Origin: Ructibacterium sp965146665
GTDB lineage: Bacteria > Bacillota > Clostridia > Monoglobales > Monoglobaceae
DNA length: 64,000 bases
Assembly (NCBI GenBank): GCA_965146665.1
Contig: CBCTHE010000001.1
Coordinates: 248,001-312,000 of the forward strand
Direction: 5' to 3'
The translations under genes were made by a program, and so were the position numbers. Below, in pieces: positions 26,423-34,394 of the stretch; position 1 is the first letter of the stretch; each line of letters starts with the position of its first letter. The notes beneath the pieces were generated by a model. It did not search any database, was not told where the DNA came from, and saw only the letters and a list, made by a program, of their open reading frames with translations.

Positions 26423-27055
26423 TTATTTTCGGCCGCGTCCAGCTCTCTGCACCGCCCTTTTGGAAGGCCGGACGTCCCCCTCCTGCTTTTTGATTCTGTT
26501 TTTCGCTTTTTTCTGTTCCTCCTGCCGCTGTTTTCTGCGGTTCTCTTTGCGCTTTGCCGCCTCTGCCCTCCGGCATTTCCGCTTGATCTTCCGCTTCTCC
26601 GCCCGGGTTTTTAAAAAGCCTCCGGCCCGCCGCGCCCCTTTTCTGCTGTACCAGCCTATAATCACAAAGGGCTTTTCCAGTATTTTATATACAATCCGGA
26701 CAGGAAACAGGAGAATCTTCAGGATCCAGAGAAAGATTTGTACCAGAATGTCATAGCCCCTGACCAGAATTTTCACAACCCAGTCCTGCAAAACCACCCG
26801 GTACAGGGCAAACCCGGCGGCGGTCCCCAATATGCCCTGCCACCGGAGCCGGCCGCCGTTCTTGTCATAGGCCAGCCAGAACATCAGTGCGCCGGCCAGC
26901 AGAAAATAGAGGATGTCCTCCAGGTTCACCCCAAAGGCCGAGGTCCGGATGATCCGCCGCACAGTCCTGAGCAGATCATAGGCCAGAGCCAGTACGCCGC
27001 CGGTGAGCAGCGACCACAAAAAATAGCTGATATTGACACCAAATGTCACTTCCAT
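26423..27055 (-). CDS. yabQ: Spore cortex biosynthesis protein YabQ
   Basis: 210 residues. Four or so hydrophobic helices lie in the first 125 residues (FLWSLLTGGVLALAYDLLR near 12-30). A strongly basic C-terminal tail of Lys/Arg/Glu follows (about 135-210), longer than in Bacillus. YabQ sits in the mother-cell membrane around the forespore and is needed for cortex formation. It starts 26 bases after yabP with GATAGGAG upstream. Confidence 0.9.
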   Translation of the reverse strand: MEVTFGVNISYFLWSLLTGGVLALAYDLLRTVRRIIRTSAFGVNLEDILYFLLAGALMFWLAYDKNGGRLRWQGILGTAAGFALYRVVLQDWVVKILVRGYDILVQIFLWILKILLFPVRIVYKILEKPFVIIGWYSRKGARRAGGFLKTRAEKRKIKRKCRRAEAAKRKENRRKQRQEEQKKAKNRIKKQEGDVRPSKRAVQRAGRGRK

Positions 27056-27081
27056 AGCTTCGACTCCTATCGCCGCCCCGT

Positions 27082-27354
27082 TTACTGGAACATCCTTGAG
27101 AAAAATCCGCCCTGACGTTCCTTTGCCCTGGTCTCGCTGTACCTGATCTCATCCACCAGTCCCTCAATCACCAGCTGTCCGTCATCCACATTGAGCTTAT
27201 GGATCCGAAAATCGCTGCCAATTACCGTCATCATGCCCATTGAAGTATAGACCACCACCTTCTCCTCGTCAAAGCTCTCCACATCATCCACCTCTGTGAT
27301 GGTCAGCTTTTCTCTGTTTTCCATGGTGATGCTGTGTCTTTTTTCCTCTTCCAT
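27082..27354 (-). CDS. yabP: Sporulation protein YabP
   Basis: 90 residues, the usual size of YabP. The YabP/YqfC fold is seen in ITMENREKLTITEVDDVESF and the later region GSDFRIHKLNVDDGQLVIEG. In Bacillus it is expressed in the mother cell and needed for cortex assembly. AGGAGG lies eight bases before the ATG. I could not identify a sigma-E promoter with confidence. It is first of the sporulation/division group; the secF terminator lies 135 bases upstream. Confidence 0.92.
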   Translation of the reverse strand: MEEEKRHSITMENREKLTITEVDDVESFDEEKVVVYTSMGMMTVIGSDFRIHKLNVDDGQLVIEGLVDEIRYSETRAKERQGGFFSRMFQ

Positions 27355-27488
27355 GCCGATTCCTCCTAGAATTATTGATATATCTCATATCTATTCGCAG
27401 ACACGGGCAATTATGTACAGAGTGTCCCGGTTCCGCCCGGAGATGGCTCCGGCGTGCGGCAGGACCCGTCAGTGCAGGCCAGGGACGC

Positions 27489-27519
27489 AAAAAGCCGGCA
27501 CAGGATAACCTGTGCCGGC
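27489..27519 (-). terminator. Terminator after secF
   Basis: Minus strand: a perfect 11-bp stem (27509-27519 with 27494-27504), a four-base loop and five U residues. It lies 25 bases past the secF stop and isolates secDF from yabP. Confidence 0.92.
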
Positions 27520-27543
27520 CGGAAATTCGCTTGCTTTGCCGTC

Positions 27544-28626
27544 TTACTTCGCGGCAGCCGCCTTTTTGCCTTTGACTGCGGAATCTCTCCACAGGGCCCA
27601 CAGCGGACCGGAAACAAATACGGAGGAGTAGAAACCGACCACAATACCGATGATGATCGGCAGGGAGAACGCCTGGATCGACGGAACGCCCAGGATATAA
27701 ACCATACCGATGGTCAGCAGGGTGGTCACGGTCGTATTGATCGACCGGGTCATGGTCTGCCAAATGCTGGCATTTGCAATCTCTCCGTAGGTCTCTTTTC
27801 TCGCGTGACGGGTGTTCTCTCGGATTCTGTCCATGATAACGATGGTGTTATTGATGGAATAACCCAGAACCGTCAGAACCGCCGCAATAAAGTTGGTATC
27901 CACGCTCCACTGCAGGAGGGAATATACGCCCAGCAGCAGCAGTACGTCGTGTACCAGGGCCACAATCGCAACCACACCGGAGGTGAATTCAAACCGGAAG
28001 GTGACATACAGGAGAATCGCGATACAAGCCAGAATGGACATCATGACCGCAGACCGCGCCAGGTCACGCCCGGTGGACGGAGATACGATATCCTGATTCT
28101 TCAGGGTCACGCCGGTGACAGAAGGCGCAGCCTCCTGTTCAGGCGCAGCAGAAGCCTCAGGCTCTGCGCTGGCATCCGGGGCCGCGCTGGCGTCGGGCGC
28201 CGCGGAAGCGGCTGCCTCCGGAGCCGCGGACTCAGCCGGCGCCTCAGCGGCGGGCGCTTCCGTGTTCTCTGCCGGTGTACCGAACTTTTCCTGCAGGGCA
28301 GCGGTGATGGCCGCGATCTTGGTCATGGAGAAATCAGAACGCTCCTCATCGGTCTGCAGGGAGTTGTCAAATCCGAACTTGATGATAACTTCATTGCCGG
28401 ACTGCTGTACAGAGGAAGGGCTCTGGGTGGCTCCCAGCGCGCTGTCCACAGCGGCCTGAACATCGGCAACGGAAAATTCCTTGTCGATCTGATAGGTAAC
28501 CGCCATACCGCCCGCAAAGTCGGTATCCAAGTTAAACCCGCGGAAGATTAAAGAGGCAATGGAAACCAGCATGAGGACAATGGAGATACCTAAAAAGATA
28601 TTCTTCTTTTTCACGATGTCAAACAT
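27544..28626 (-). CDS. secF: Protein translocase subunit SecF
   Basis: 360 residues. With SecD it uses the proton gradient to pull secreted proteins across the membrane. The first helix is near 10-28, the external P1 domain follows, and five more helices lie between about 185 and 345, including the RND-type motif region SINNTIVIMDRIREN. An Ala/Pro/Glu/Ser-rich insertion of about 55 residues (about 118-172) sits between the P1 domain and helix 2, where typical SecF proteins have a short link. The ATG overlaps the secD stop by one base (TAATG). Confidence 0.95.
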   Translation of the reverse strand: MFDIVKKKNIFLGISIVLMLVSIASLIFRGFNLDTDFAGGMAVTYQIDKEFSVADVQAAVDSALGATQSPSSVQQSGNEVIIKFGFDNSLQTDEERSDFSMTKIAAITAALQEKFGTPAENTEAPAAEAPAESAAPEAAASAAPDASAAPDASAEPEASAAPEQEAAPSVTGVTLKNQDIVSPSTGRDLARSAVMMSILACIAILLYVTFRFEFTSGVVAIVALVHDVLLLLGVYSLLQWSVDTNFIAAVLTVLGYSINNTIVIMDRIRENTRHARKETYGEIANASIWQTMTRSINTTVTTLLTIGMVYILGVPSIQAFSLPIIIGIVVGFYSSVFVSGPLWALWRDSAVKGKKAAAAK

Positions 28627-29930
28627 TATGCTTTGCCTCCTTTCAAAGTCTCTACTTTATCTTTCTTACTGACGCCATAGAACCAGAGATTCTTGACATT
28701 CATGCCGATCATCTGCTTGAGCAGGAACTTGGTGACAAAGATCGCAGAGAGCATGGACACAATGATACCGATGAACAGCGTGATACCAAAGCCCTTGATT
28801 GTACCGGTTCCCAGCACCCACAGGATTACCGCGGAGATGATGGTGGTGATATTGGAATCAATGACCGCGGAGAGGGCACGGTTGAAGCCGGCGTCCACCG
28901 CGCTGCGGACTGTTTTTCCAAGGCGCAATTCTTCCTTGACGCGCTCAAAGATAACAACGTTCGCGTCAACCGCCATACCAATCGACAGTATGATACCCGC
29001 GATACCAGGCAGGGTCAAATTGATGTGCAGGTTGGAAATGATGATGAACACAATGGCGACATAGCCAATCAGGGCAAAGTCCGCCATGAGTCCCTGGAGA
29101 CGGTAAATCAGAAGCATGAACAGCATTACCAGAATCAGGCCGATGATACCGGCTTTCATGGCATTGCCCAGCGCCTCGTCACCCAGCGTCGCGCTTACAG
29201 TGCGGACCTCCACCTGCTCCAGAGAGAAGGGCAGCTGTCCGGACTTGATGTTGGCGGCCAGTGCCTTTGCCTCTTCAGCAGTGAATTCGCCCGTGATGAC
29301 ACAGCTGTTGCTGTCGATCCGCTGCTGTACCCGGGGCATGGAAATAGGCTGGTTGTCCATCATGATGGCGATGTAGTTCTGGCCGGAGGGCTGGGACGCC
29401 AGTCTGCCCGTTGCCTCCGCGAACTTGTCGCGGCCTTCGTCCGTCAGCTCAAGGCTGATGTAGTAAGAGCTCTTGGTCATCCCCTGTTCGGTCTGGCCGT
29501 ATTCCGCGGTTGCGTTTTTCACTTCCTTGCCGGTCATAACCTCCTGACCGCTGGGGTCGGCAAACACAAGCTGCGCGGTCGCACCGAGGGTTTCCACGGC
29601 CTGCTGTGCATCCTGCACATCCGGCAGTTCAACCCGGACCTTGTCAGCGCCCTGCTTGGTAAGCGAAGCCTCTGTATACCCCTGGTTATCCAGACGGGTA
29701 CGCAGCATGTTCACCACCGTATTCATTTCATCCTCTGTGGGATTGTCGGACTGTGCCTTATAGACAATGACCGTTCCACCCTTCAGGTCAAGCCCCTGTG
29801 TGATTCCGTCTTCATCCAGAATACCGGGGAATCGAACTTTGTCCGTGATGTCAAGACCGTAAAGGCCAACATAGAAAAGTGCGGCAATTACCAAAATAAT
29901 AGCCACAAATTTGACTAAACTTCTGGACAC
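28626..29930 (-). CDS. secD: Protein translocase subunit SecD
   Basis: 434 residues from a GTG start with AAAGGAGG upstream. One N-terminal helix is followed by the large external P1 domain, beginning with GLDLKGGTVIVY, and by five C-terminal helices with GIAGIILSIGMAVDANVVIFER. It works with SecF. A consensus-like promoter lies about 145 bases upstream, and a terminator follows secF, so secDF forms its own unit within a longer export region. Confidence 0.96.
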   Translation of the reverse strand: MSRSLVKFVAIILVIAALFYVGLYGLDITDKVRFPGILDEDGITQGLDLKGGTVIVYKAQSDNPTEDEMNTVVNMLRTRLDNQGYTEASLTKQGADKVRVELPDVQDAQQAVETLGATAQLVFADPSGQEVMTGKEVKNATAEYGQTEQGMTKSSYYISLELTDEGRDKFAEATGRLASQPSGQNYIAIMMDNQPISMPRVQQRIDSNSCVITGEFTAEEAKALAANIKSGQLPFSLEQVEVRTVSATLGDEALGNAMKAGIIGLILVMLFMLLIYRLQGLMADFALIGYVAIVFIIISNLHINLTLPGIAGIILSIGMAVDANVVIFERVKEELRLGKTVRSAVDAGFNRALSAVIDSNITTIISAVILWVLGTGTIKGFGITLFIGIIVSMLSAIFVTKFLLKQMIGMNVKNLWFYGVSKKDKVETLKGGKA

Positions 29931-30074
29931 TTTTTCTTCCTCCTTTGTGTAAGCGAAGCCTACAGTATGATAACTTAAAAATATTCCGGCAAACCGTCCG
30001 CCGGACTAATTATTTTACAAAATGATGTGCCTGTCCCCACGGCACTCTGCCATATGGTATATAACAACCGAGTT

Positions 30075-30103
30075 ATTATAACCTTTCCTTCCTGTCAAGT
30101 CAA
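30075..30103 (-). promoter_or_regulatory. Sigma-A promoter for secDF
   Basis: Minus strand: -35 TTGACT (30098-30103), 17 bases, -10 TATAAT (30075-30080), about 145 bases before the secD GTG. An alternative TTGACA begins five bases further in, but its spacing is too short. Confidence 0.85.
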
Positions 30104-30158
30104 GCATTTCCACTAAATTGTTAAAATTTTTTAAACTTTGACAAACAGAAACATTCCG

Positions 30159-30860
30159 TCAAATCAATTTTGTATCGTTAATAATGAGCTCAAAGGTAGT
30201 TCCAAGGAAATCCGCCGCCCGCTTGCACATCAGCATCCTGGACAGGAAAATCTCAAAATAATCCACCAGAGAGCAGATCTCCGTGTCAATCTTTAGGTCC
30301 AGGCGTATGGTCTTGTCGGTCAGAACTGTCACATCCGACTGGGTAACCGCGTAATTTACCCTGTCGTGGATATCGAAAGAGGACGCCTCCCGGTTCCGGA
30401 CCCGGCTGCGCCGCACGTCGGTCTTATCCGCCAGAATCAGCGCGGCAGCCACCTGGTTAACCGGCGTGCCCGTTCCCTCGTCGTGGTTGCCGATGGCCGC
30501 GATCACCTTTGCGATTTCCCTGGGCTCCATCCCCAGACGGGTCAGAATGTTGAAGGCGATCACCGCGCTGCTCTGGGCGTGGTCAATCCGGTTGACCACA
30601 TTGCCGATATCGTGAATATATCCGGCGATCCGGGCCAGCTCCGCGGTCCGCTTGTCAAAATTCAGGGCCGTCAGGATGGTATACGCCACCTTGGCCGCGC
30701 GCTGGGCGTGCAGCAGGGAGTGGTTGGTAAATCCCATGGTACCGATATATTTGTCACCCTTTTCCAAGTAGGTTTTGATCTCCTCATTTTTCACAATGTC
30801 ATAAAAGGTCACCTTTGATTCCCTATCCTTCTCCTGCACCGTCTTCTCTTCCTCTGACAC
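30159..30860 (-). CDS. HD domain protein of the SCIFF/Sec region
   Basis: 233 residues from a GTG start with AAGGAGG upstream. The HD metal-binding pattern is visible: His in NHSLLHAQRA (near 47-51), HD in GYIHDIGNV (near 83), His and Asp in IGNHDEGTG, and Asp in LADKTDVRR. No membrane segment is seen. It is probably a phosphohydrolase, substrate unknown. It lies 42 bases after the SCIFF maturase gene, so it is probably the last gene of the yajC-scfA-scfB unit. Confidence 0.85.
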   Translation of the reverse strand: MSEEEKTVQEKDRESKVTFYDIVKNEEIKTYLEKGDKYIGTMGFTNHSLLHAQRAAKVAYTILTALNFDKRTAELARIAGYIHDIGNVVNRIDHAQSSAVIAFNILTRLGMEPREIAKVIAAIGNHDEGTGTPVNQVAAALILADKTDVRRSRVRNREASSFDIHDRVNYAVTQSDVTVLTDKTIRLDLKIDTEICSLVDYFEIFLSRMLMCKRAADFLGTTFELIINDTKLI

Positions 30861-30902
30861 AGAAAACGCCTCCTTTCAAAGCTCATTTCTCAAAACACAT
30901 TG

Positions 30903-32282
30903 TCACAGGCCCAGCTCCGCCTCAACCGCCTTGGCATAGAGACTGCATTCCACCCGCTTGCGCTGGAGCTGACAGCTGATTTCGTGAGGCTCGTTGATGT
31001 CCCCGCTGAGCAGACACGCGTTGGCCATACAGCCGCCGCTGCAGTAGAACTTCGCAAAGCAGTCCCGGCACTTGGGCTTAGTGTAAACATTGCAGGACTC
31101 AAACCTGTTCCGGATCTCTCCATTGAGTTCGTCCTGCTTGATGTTGCCCATTTTGTATTCCTCAGTCCCCACAAACTGATGGCAGGGATAGATGTCGCCG
31201 TTCGGCGCCACCGCCAGGTATTCACAGCCGGCGCCGCAACCGGAAAGACGTTTGATCACACAGGGGCCCTGGTCCAGATCAATCATAAAGTGAAAGAAAT
31301 GAAAGCCCCTGCCCTCTTTCTTCCGCGCGAGATACGCGTCCACCAGCTTTTCATACTCGGCGAAGAGCGCGGGGAGATCCTCCTCTGTGATGGCATAGGG
31401 CACATCCGGCGCGCTGACCACCGGCTCCACTGAGGTCTGCTGAAAGCCCAGATCCGCCAGATGCAGGACATCTCTGGAAAAGTCCAGGTTGTACTTTGTG
31501 AAGGTTCCGCGCACATAATAGTTGTCCTGGTTCCGGCTCTCCGCCACCTTAATCAGCTTGGGTACAATGCTGTCATAGGAGCCGCTGCCGTCCGCCCGGC
31601 ACCGAACCCGGTCATTGGTCTCCTTCCTTCCGTCCAGGCTCAGGACTACGTTTGACATGTTTTGATTGATAAATGCAATGTTGTCGTCATTGAGCAGGAC
31701 GCCGTTGGTGGTGATGGTAAAGCGGAAGTTCTTGTCATGGAGCTTCTCCTGCTCTCTGGCATACGCCACCACCTCCTTGACCACGCCGAAGTTCATCAGA
31801 GGCTCTCCGCCGAAGAAATCCACCTCCAGATTCCGGCGCTTTCCGGAATGACGGATCAGAAAATCCATGGCGCGCTTGCCTGTCTCCGCGCTCATAAGCT
31901 CCCGGCGGTTGTGATATGCCCCCTCGTCCGCAAAGCAGTACGCGCACCGCAGATTACAGTCATGGGCCACATGCAGGCACATTGCCTTTACAGGTGAATT
32001 CCGCTTCATATTGACGGCAATGTCCGCATAGTCATCCGCAGAGAACAGAACACCGCTCTCATAGAGCTCCTTCAGGTCGGCCCATGCCTCGTCCAGCTCC
32101 TGCCGTTCCCATTCGCCGCCCAGTTCCCGGATCACCGCCGGGAACACGGCCTCCTCAGGAACCTGCTCCGTCTCACACAAATACCGCAGAATGTCATAGC
32201 ACAGCCTGTCCAGCACATGAACACACCCACTATTGACATCCAGCGCGATATACTTATCCTTCATTTGAAATACATGAACCAT
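30903..32282 (-). CDS. scfB: SCIFF peptide maturase, radical SAM/SPASM
   Basis: 459 residues. The radical SAM cluster motif is CNLRCAYC (near 110-118). The N-terminal 90 residues resemble the RiPP recognition part of peptide maturases. The C-terminal SPASM region is rich in Cys (CHQFVGTEEYKMG, then CRDCFAKFYCSGGCMANAC) and should bind two auxiliary iron-sulfur clusters. The family forms thioether crosslinks between Cys and alpha-carbons in the six-cysteine SCIFF peptide. The substrate gene lies 228 bases upstream on the same strand, with a terminator-like hairpin between. Confidence 0.95.
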   Translation of the reverse strand: MVHVFQMKDKYIALDVNSGCVHVLDRLCYDILRYLCETEQVPEEAVFPAVIRELGGEWERQELDEAWADLKELYESGVLFSADDYADIAVNMKRNSPVKAMCLHVAHDCNLRCAYCFADEGAYHNRRELMSAETGKRAMDFLIRHSGKRRNLEVDFFGGEPLMNFGVVKEVVAYAREQEKLHDKNFRFTITTNGVLLNDDNIAFINQNMSNVVLSLDGRKETNDRVRCRADGSGSYDSIVPKLIKVAESRNQDNYYVRGTFTKYNLDFSRDVLHLADLGFQQTSVEPVVSAPDVPYAITEEDLPALFAEYEKLVDAYLARKKEGRGFHFFHFMIDLDQGPCVIKRLSGCGAGCEYLAVAPNGDIYPCHQFVGTEEYKMGNIKQDELNGEIRNRFESCNVYTKPKCRDCFAKFYCSGGCMANACLLSGDINEPHEISCQLQRKRVECSLYAKAVEAELGL

Positions 32283-32351
32283 GGAAAAACCTCTTTCTTC
32301 TGTTTCTTCGCGGCCTTTGGCAAAACCGCTTGCTTTTCGCTATGTAAACGC

Positions 32352-32377
32352 AAAAAGCGGACGCCCGCCGGACGTCC
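32352..32377 (-). terminator. Terminator-like hairpin between the SCIFF peptide gene and its maturase gene
   Basis: Minus strand: an 8-bp stem (32370-32377 with 32359-32366, one G-U pair), three-base loop, then GC and five U residues. Partial termination here would give more peptide mRNA than maturase mRNA. Confidence 0.7.
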
Positions 32378-32510
32378 AACTTTTTCGTTCAGTTTTCAGT
32401 CAGGGGCTGTGCCCTGTGAAGCCCCGTATCCGGCAGGCACAAAACGCCCGCCGAACCGGAACCGCGGAACCCGTCCGTCATTTCACAGACTATTCCAAAC
32501 ACCGCTCCGC

Positions 32511-32651
32511 TTACGCTCTTTCGCACTTCTGATTTGCAACGGTGCAGGAAGTCTTGCATGCGGACTGGCAGGAGGTCTGACATTCGCCGCAGCCGCCCTT
32601 TGCCGCGCTCTTCTTCAGGGTTGCTTCATTCAAAGTTTTAATTCTCTTCAT
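32511..32651 (-). CDS. scfA: Six-cysteine ranthipeptide precursor SCIFF
   Basis: 46 residues from the ATG at 32651, which has AAAGGAGAG six bases upstream; an in-frame ATG further up lacks a site and falls inside the neighbouring gene. The start MKRIKTLNEATLKK is the leader part. The core holds six Cys with short spacings (GGCGEC, TSC, SAC, TSC, NQKC), as the name 'six cysteines in forty-five residues' describes. The maturase should turn the Cys into thioether bridges. The biological role of the product is not settled; nearly all Clostridia have it. Confidence 0.96.
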   Translation of the reverse strand: MKRIKTLNEATLKKSAAKGGCGECQTSCQSACKTSCTVANQKCERA

Positions 32652-32671
32652 AATGATCTCTCCTTTGTGTA

Positions 32672-33079
32672 TTATCTTCTTTTTTTCGGCTTTGTGTTGA
32701 CGCCGATGATTCCGCCGATTGCACCGCATCCGATTCCGATCACCAGGGAAAGGGCCGTCGCCGTCTCAAACGACAGCTCCCCAAAGATCAGGGATCCGAT
32801 GAAATAGAGCAAAACCATGTAGATCAGACCGGACAGAGCCCCGCTCAGCAGTCCCTGCTTGCCCAGATGCCGGGCGGCACGGAAGCCTCCCCACATGACA
32901 CAGGCCGCGGTGACCACTGCCACAAGAATATCAAGGGCAGAATCCGGAACCGTCAAATATGTAGCGGCAACAGCGGTGATAAAGAGCAGGATCACCGTTG
33001 TCAGATAGCTGATCAGCAGATTCTTCATCGCATAGACCATATCGAACAGACTGTTTCCGCCGGGTAATTCTTTTGTCAT
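32672..33079 (-). CDS. TIGR04086 family membrane protein
   Basis: 135 residues from the ATG at 33079, chosen because GGGAGG lies eight bases upstream; an ATG 21 bases earlier lacks a good site. Four hydrophobic helices are visible (about 18-38, 43-65, 70-98 and 105-130). The family is known only as a small membrane protein of Clostridia that occurs between yajC and the SCIFF peptide gene, exactly as here. A role in SCIFF export or Sec function is a guess from position. Confidence 0.85.
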   Translation of the reverse strand: MTKELPGGNSLFDMVYAMKNLLISYLTTVILLFITAVAATYLTVPDSALDILVAVVTAACVMWGGFRAARHLGKQGLLSGALSGLIYMVLLYFIGSLIFGELSFETATALSLVIGIGCGAIGGIIGVNTKPKKRR

Positions 33080-33153
33080 AGTTTCCGCCTCCCACTTCAT
33101 TTCATGGTAAAGTATATGGACAGGAAAACGGGTTTATGACTAAAGCGTAAAAT

Positions 33154-33513
33154 TTACGCCTCCGCTGTTGTATCTTCAGGCTCGTCGGGCAGGGGGGCAA
33201 CCTCCTTCTCCTTGGCGGAACCTTCCTTGATCAGCCGGCTGATCGCGCTCCTCTCCAGAGAGATAAAGGACTTGGTCGTACCAACGCCGGTCTCCAGCAC
33301 AAAGATATCGTCCTTGATCCGAACGATCTTTCCGTGGATTCCGCCAATGGACGCCACCTCGTCGCCGACTTTCAAACCGGCAATCATCTCACGCAATTTC
33401 TTTTCCTTTTTCCGCTGCGGACGGATCAGCATGAAATAAAATACCGCCAACACCAGCAACATCATGATCAGCGGAGCAAATGCCGCTGGTCCTGAAGCCA
33501 TTTGTTGTTCCAT
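33154..33513 (-). CDS. yajC: Preprotein translocase subunit YajC
   Basis: 119 residues. One N-terminal membrane helix (about 12-32) is followed by the conserved RPQRKKEKKLREM and the KVGDEVASIGGIHG beta domain; an acidic tail closes the protein. It associates with SecDF. TTAGGAGG precedes the ATG. It is first in the unit leading to SCIFF, and a promoter is visible 40-70 bases upstream. Confidence 0.95.
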   Translation of the reverse strand: MEQQMASGPAAFAPLIMMLLVLAVFYFMLIRPQRKKEKKLREMIAGLKVGDEVASIGGIHGKIVRIKDDIFVLETGVGTTKSFISLERSAISRLIKEGSAKEKEVAPLPDEPEDTTAEA

Positions 33514-33554
33514 AATAAACCTCCTAAGTAAAATATAAATAGTTTCTTTTTATG

Positions 33555-33583
33555 ATTATATCCATATCTCCCGGATTTTGCAA
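33555..33583 (-). promoter_or_regulatory. Sigma-A promoter for yajC-SCIFF unit
   Basis: Minus strand: -35 TTGCAA (33578-33583), 17 bases, -10 TATAAT (33555-33560), about 40 bases before the yajC ATG. Confidence 0.7.
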
Positions 33584-33657
33584 TAGCTTTTTTGATCTTT
33601 TATCATTTTGTAATAATTTTATTTCCCAGAACACATTATTTCCTGTGCACTATTTTA

Positions 33658-33686
33658 TTGACAGTTAATTCGTTTACAGTTAAAAT
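33658..33686 (+). promoter_or_regulatory. Sigma-A promoter for marR-efflux operon with possible operator
   Basis: TTGACA (33658-33663), 17 bases, TAAAAT (33681-33686). The eight bases ACAGTTAA occur at 33661-33668 and 33676-33683, overlapping both boxes, which would suit binding by the MarR protein encoded downstream. Confidence 0.75.
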
Positions 33687-33869
33687 GATTTAGAAACTTA
33701 ACAACTCACGTCAGGGGTGTCATGCCCCGCGTGTCCGCTCTGGTCTGCCCCAGGCGAGGGCGCCCGTGCGGCCGGACAGCATTCAGCCGCCGTTTAGAAC
33801 CGGCAATACCAACCACAATCCGAACAAGAAACTTGTATGCAATTCAAAATACTTTTGGGGGTCTGTTTT
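33687..33869 (+). other. Leader of marR operon, with a GC-rich structured block
   Basis: About 180 bases separate the -10 box from the marR start. The flanks are AT-rich but 33713-33800 is GC-rich and can fold: GGGG/CCCC around TGTCATG, and GTCCG (33738-33742) with CGGAC (33775-33779). A 134-codon frame crosses it and overlaps marR, but it has no good ribosome binding site. Confidence 0.45.
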
Positions 33870-34346
33870 ATGGATTACGCTTTTATCGACAAGTTCTATA
33901 CAATTTCAGAACGAATGAGGCGGATCATGGCACAGCGGGTACATATCCACAGCATAACGAAGCAGGAATTTTTTATGATGCAGATGATCCGCTGGCTGGA
34001 GCAGGAGGGGAAAAAGGTGAACACAGCCAGGCTCAGCGAGGCACTTTCGGTGAGCAAGTCCGCGGTTTCACAGATGGTCAACAGTCTGGAGGACAAATGC
34101 TTTGTCAAGCGCCAGCTGGAGGCTGAGGACCGGCGGCAGCCCTCCATCCATCTCACCGAACGCGGCTGCAGTATGCTGACGCAGGAGGAAGCCAGCGTGT
34201 ATAACGGCTTTTTCTGTATTTTTGACCAGCTGGGCGAGGAGAAGAGCAACCTGTTTCTAAGCCTGCTTGAAGACTTTGCCATGCTGTGCGAGGCCTGTCC
34301 CAGTGACGGCGAAAACCACTCTGAAAGGCATATCGTGAATTCGTAA
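33870..34346 (+). CDS. MarR family transcriptional regulator
   Basis: 158 residues from the ATG at 33870, chosen over one 33 bases upstream because GGGGGTC lies six bases before it. The winged helix-turn-helix is clear: ARLSEALSVSKSAVSQMVNS (about 52-71), and a wing with EAEDRRQPSIHLTERG. Helices at both ends should form the dimer interface. It precedes an exporter operon and its promoter carries a direct repeat, so it probably represses this operon until a small molecule binds. The inducer is unknown. Confidence 0.92.
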   Translation: MDYAFIDKFYTISERMRRIMAQRVHIHSITKQEFFMMQMIRWLEQEGKKVNTARLSEALSVSKSAVSQMVNSLEDKCFVKRQLEAEDRRQPSIHLTERGCSMLTQEEASVYNGFFCIFDQLGEEKSNLFLSLLEDFAMLCEACPSDGENHSERHIVNS

Positions 34347-34394
34347 CAATAAAATAACATTATATATAGCAATCATCTAATGGGAGACAATGCA

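Noticed and set aside
33722..34126. 134-codon plus-strand frame overlapping marR
   Set aside because: It shares sequence with marR in another frame, has a GGGGTG only two bases before its ATG, and gives a peptide without family features.
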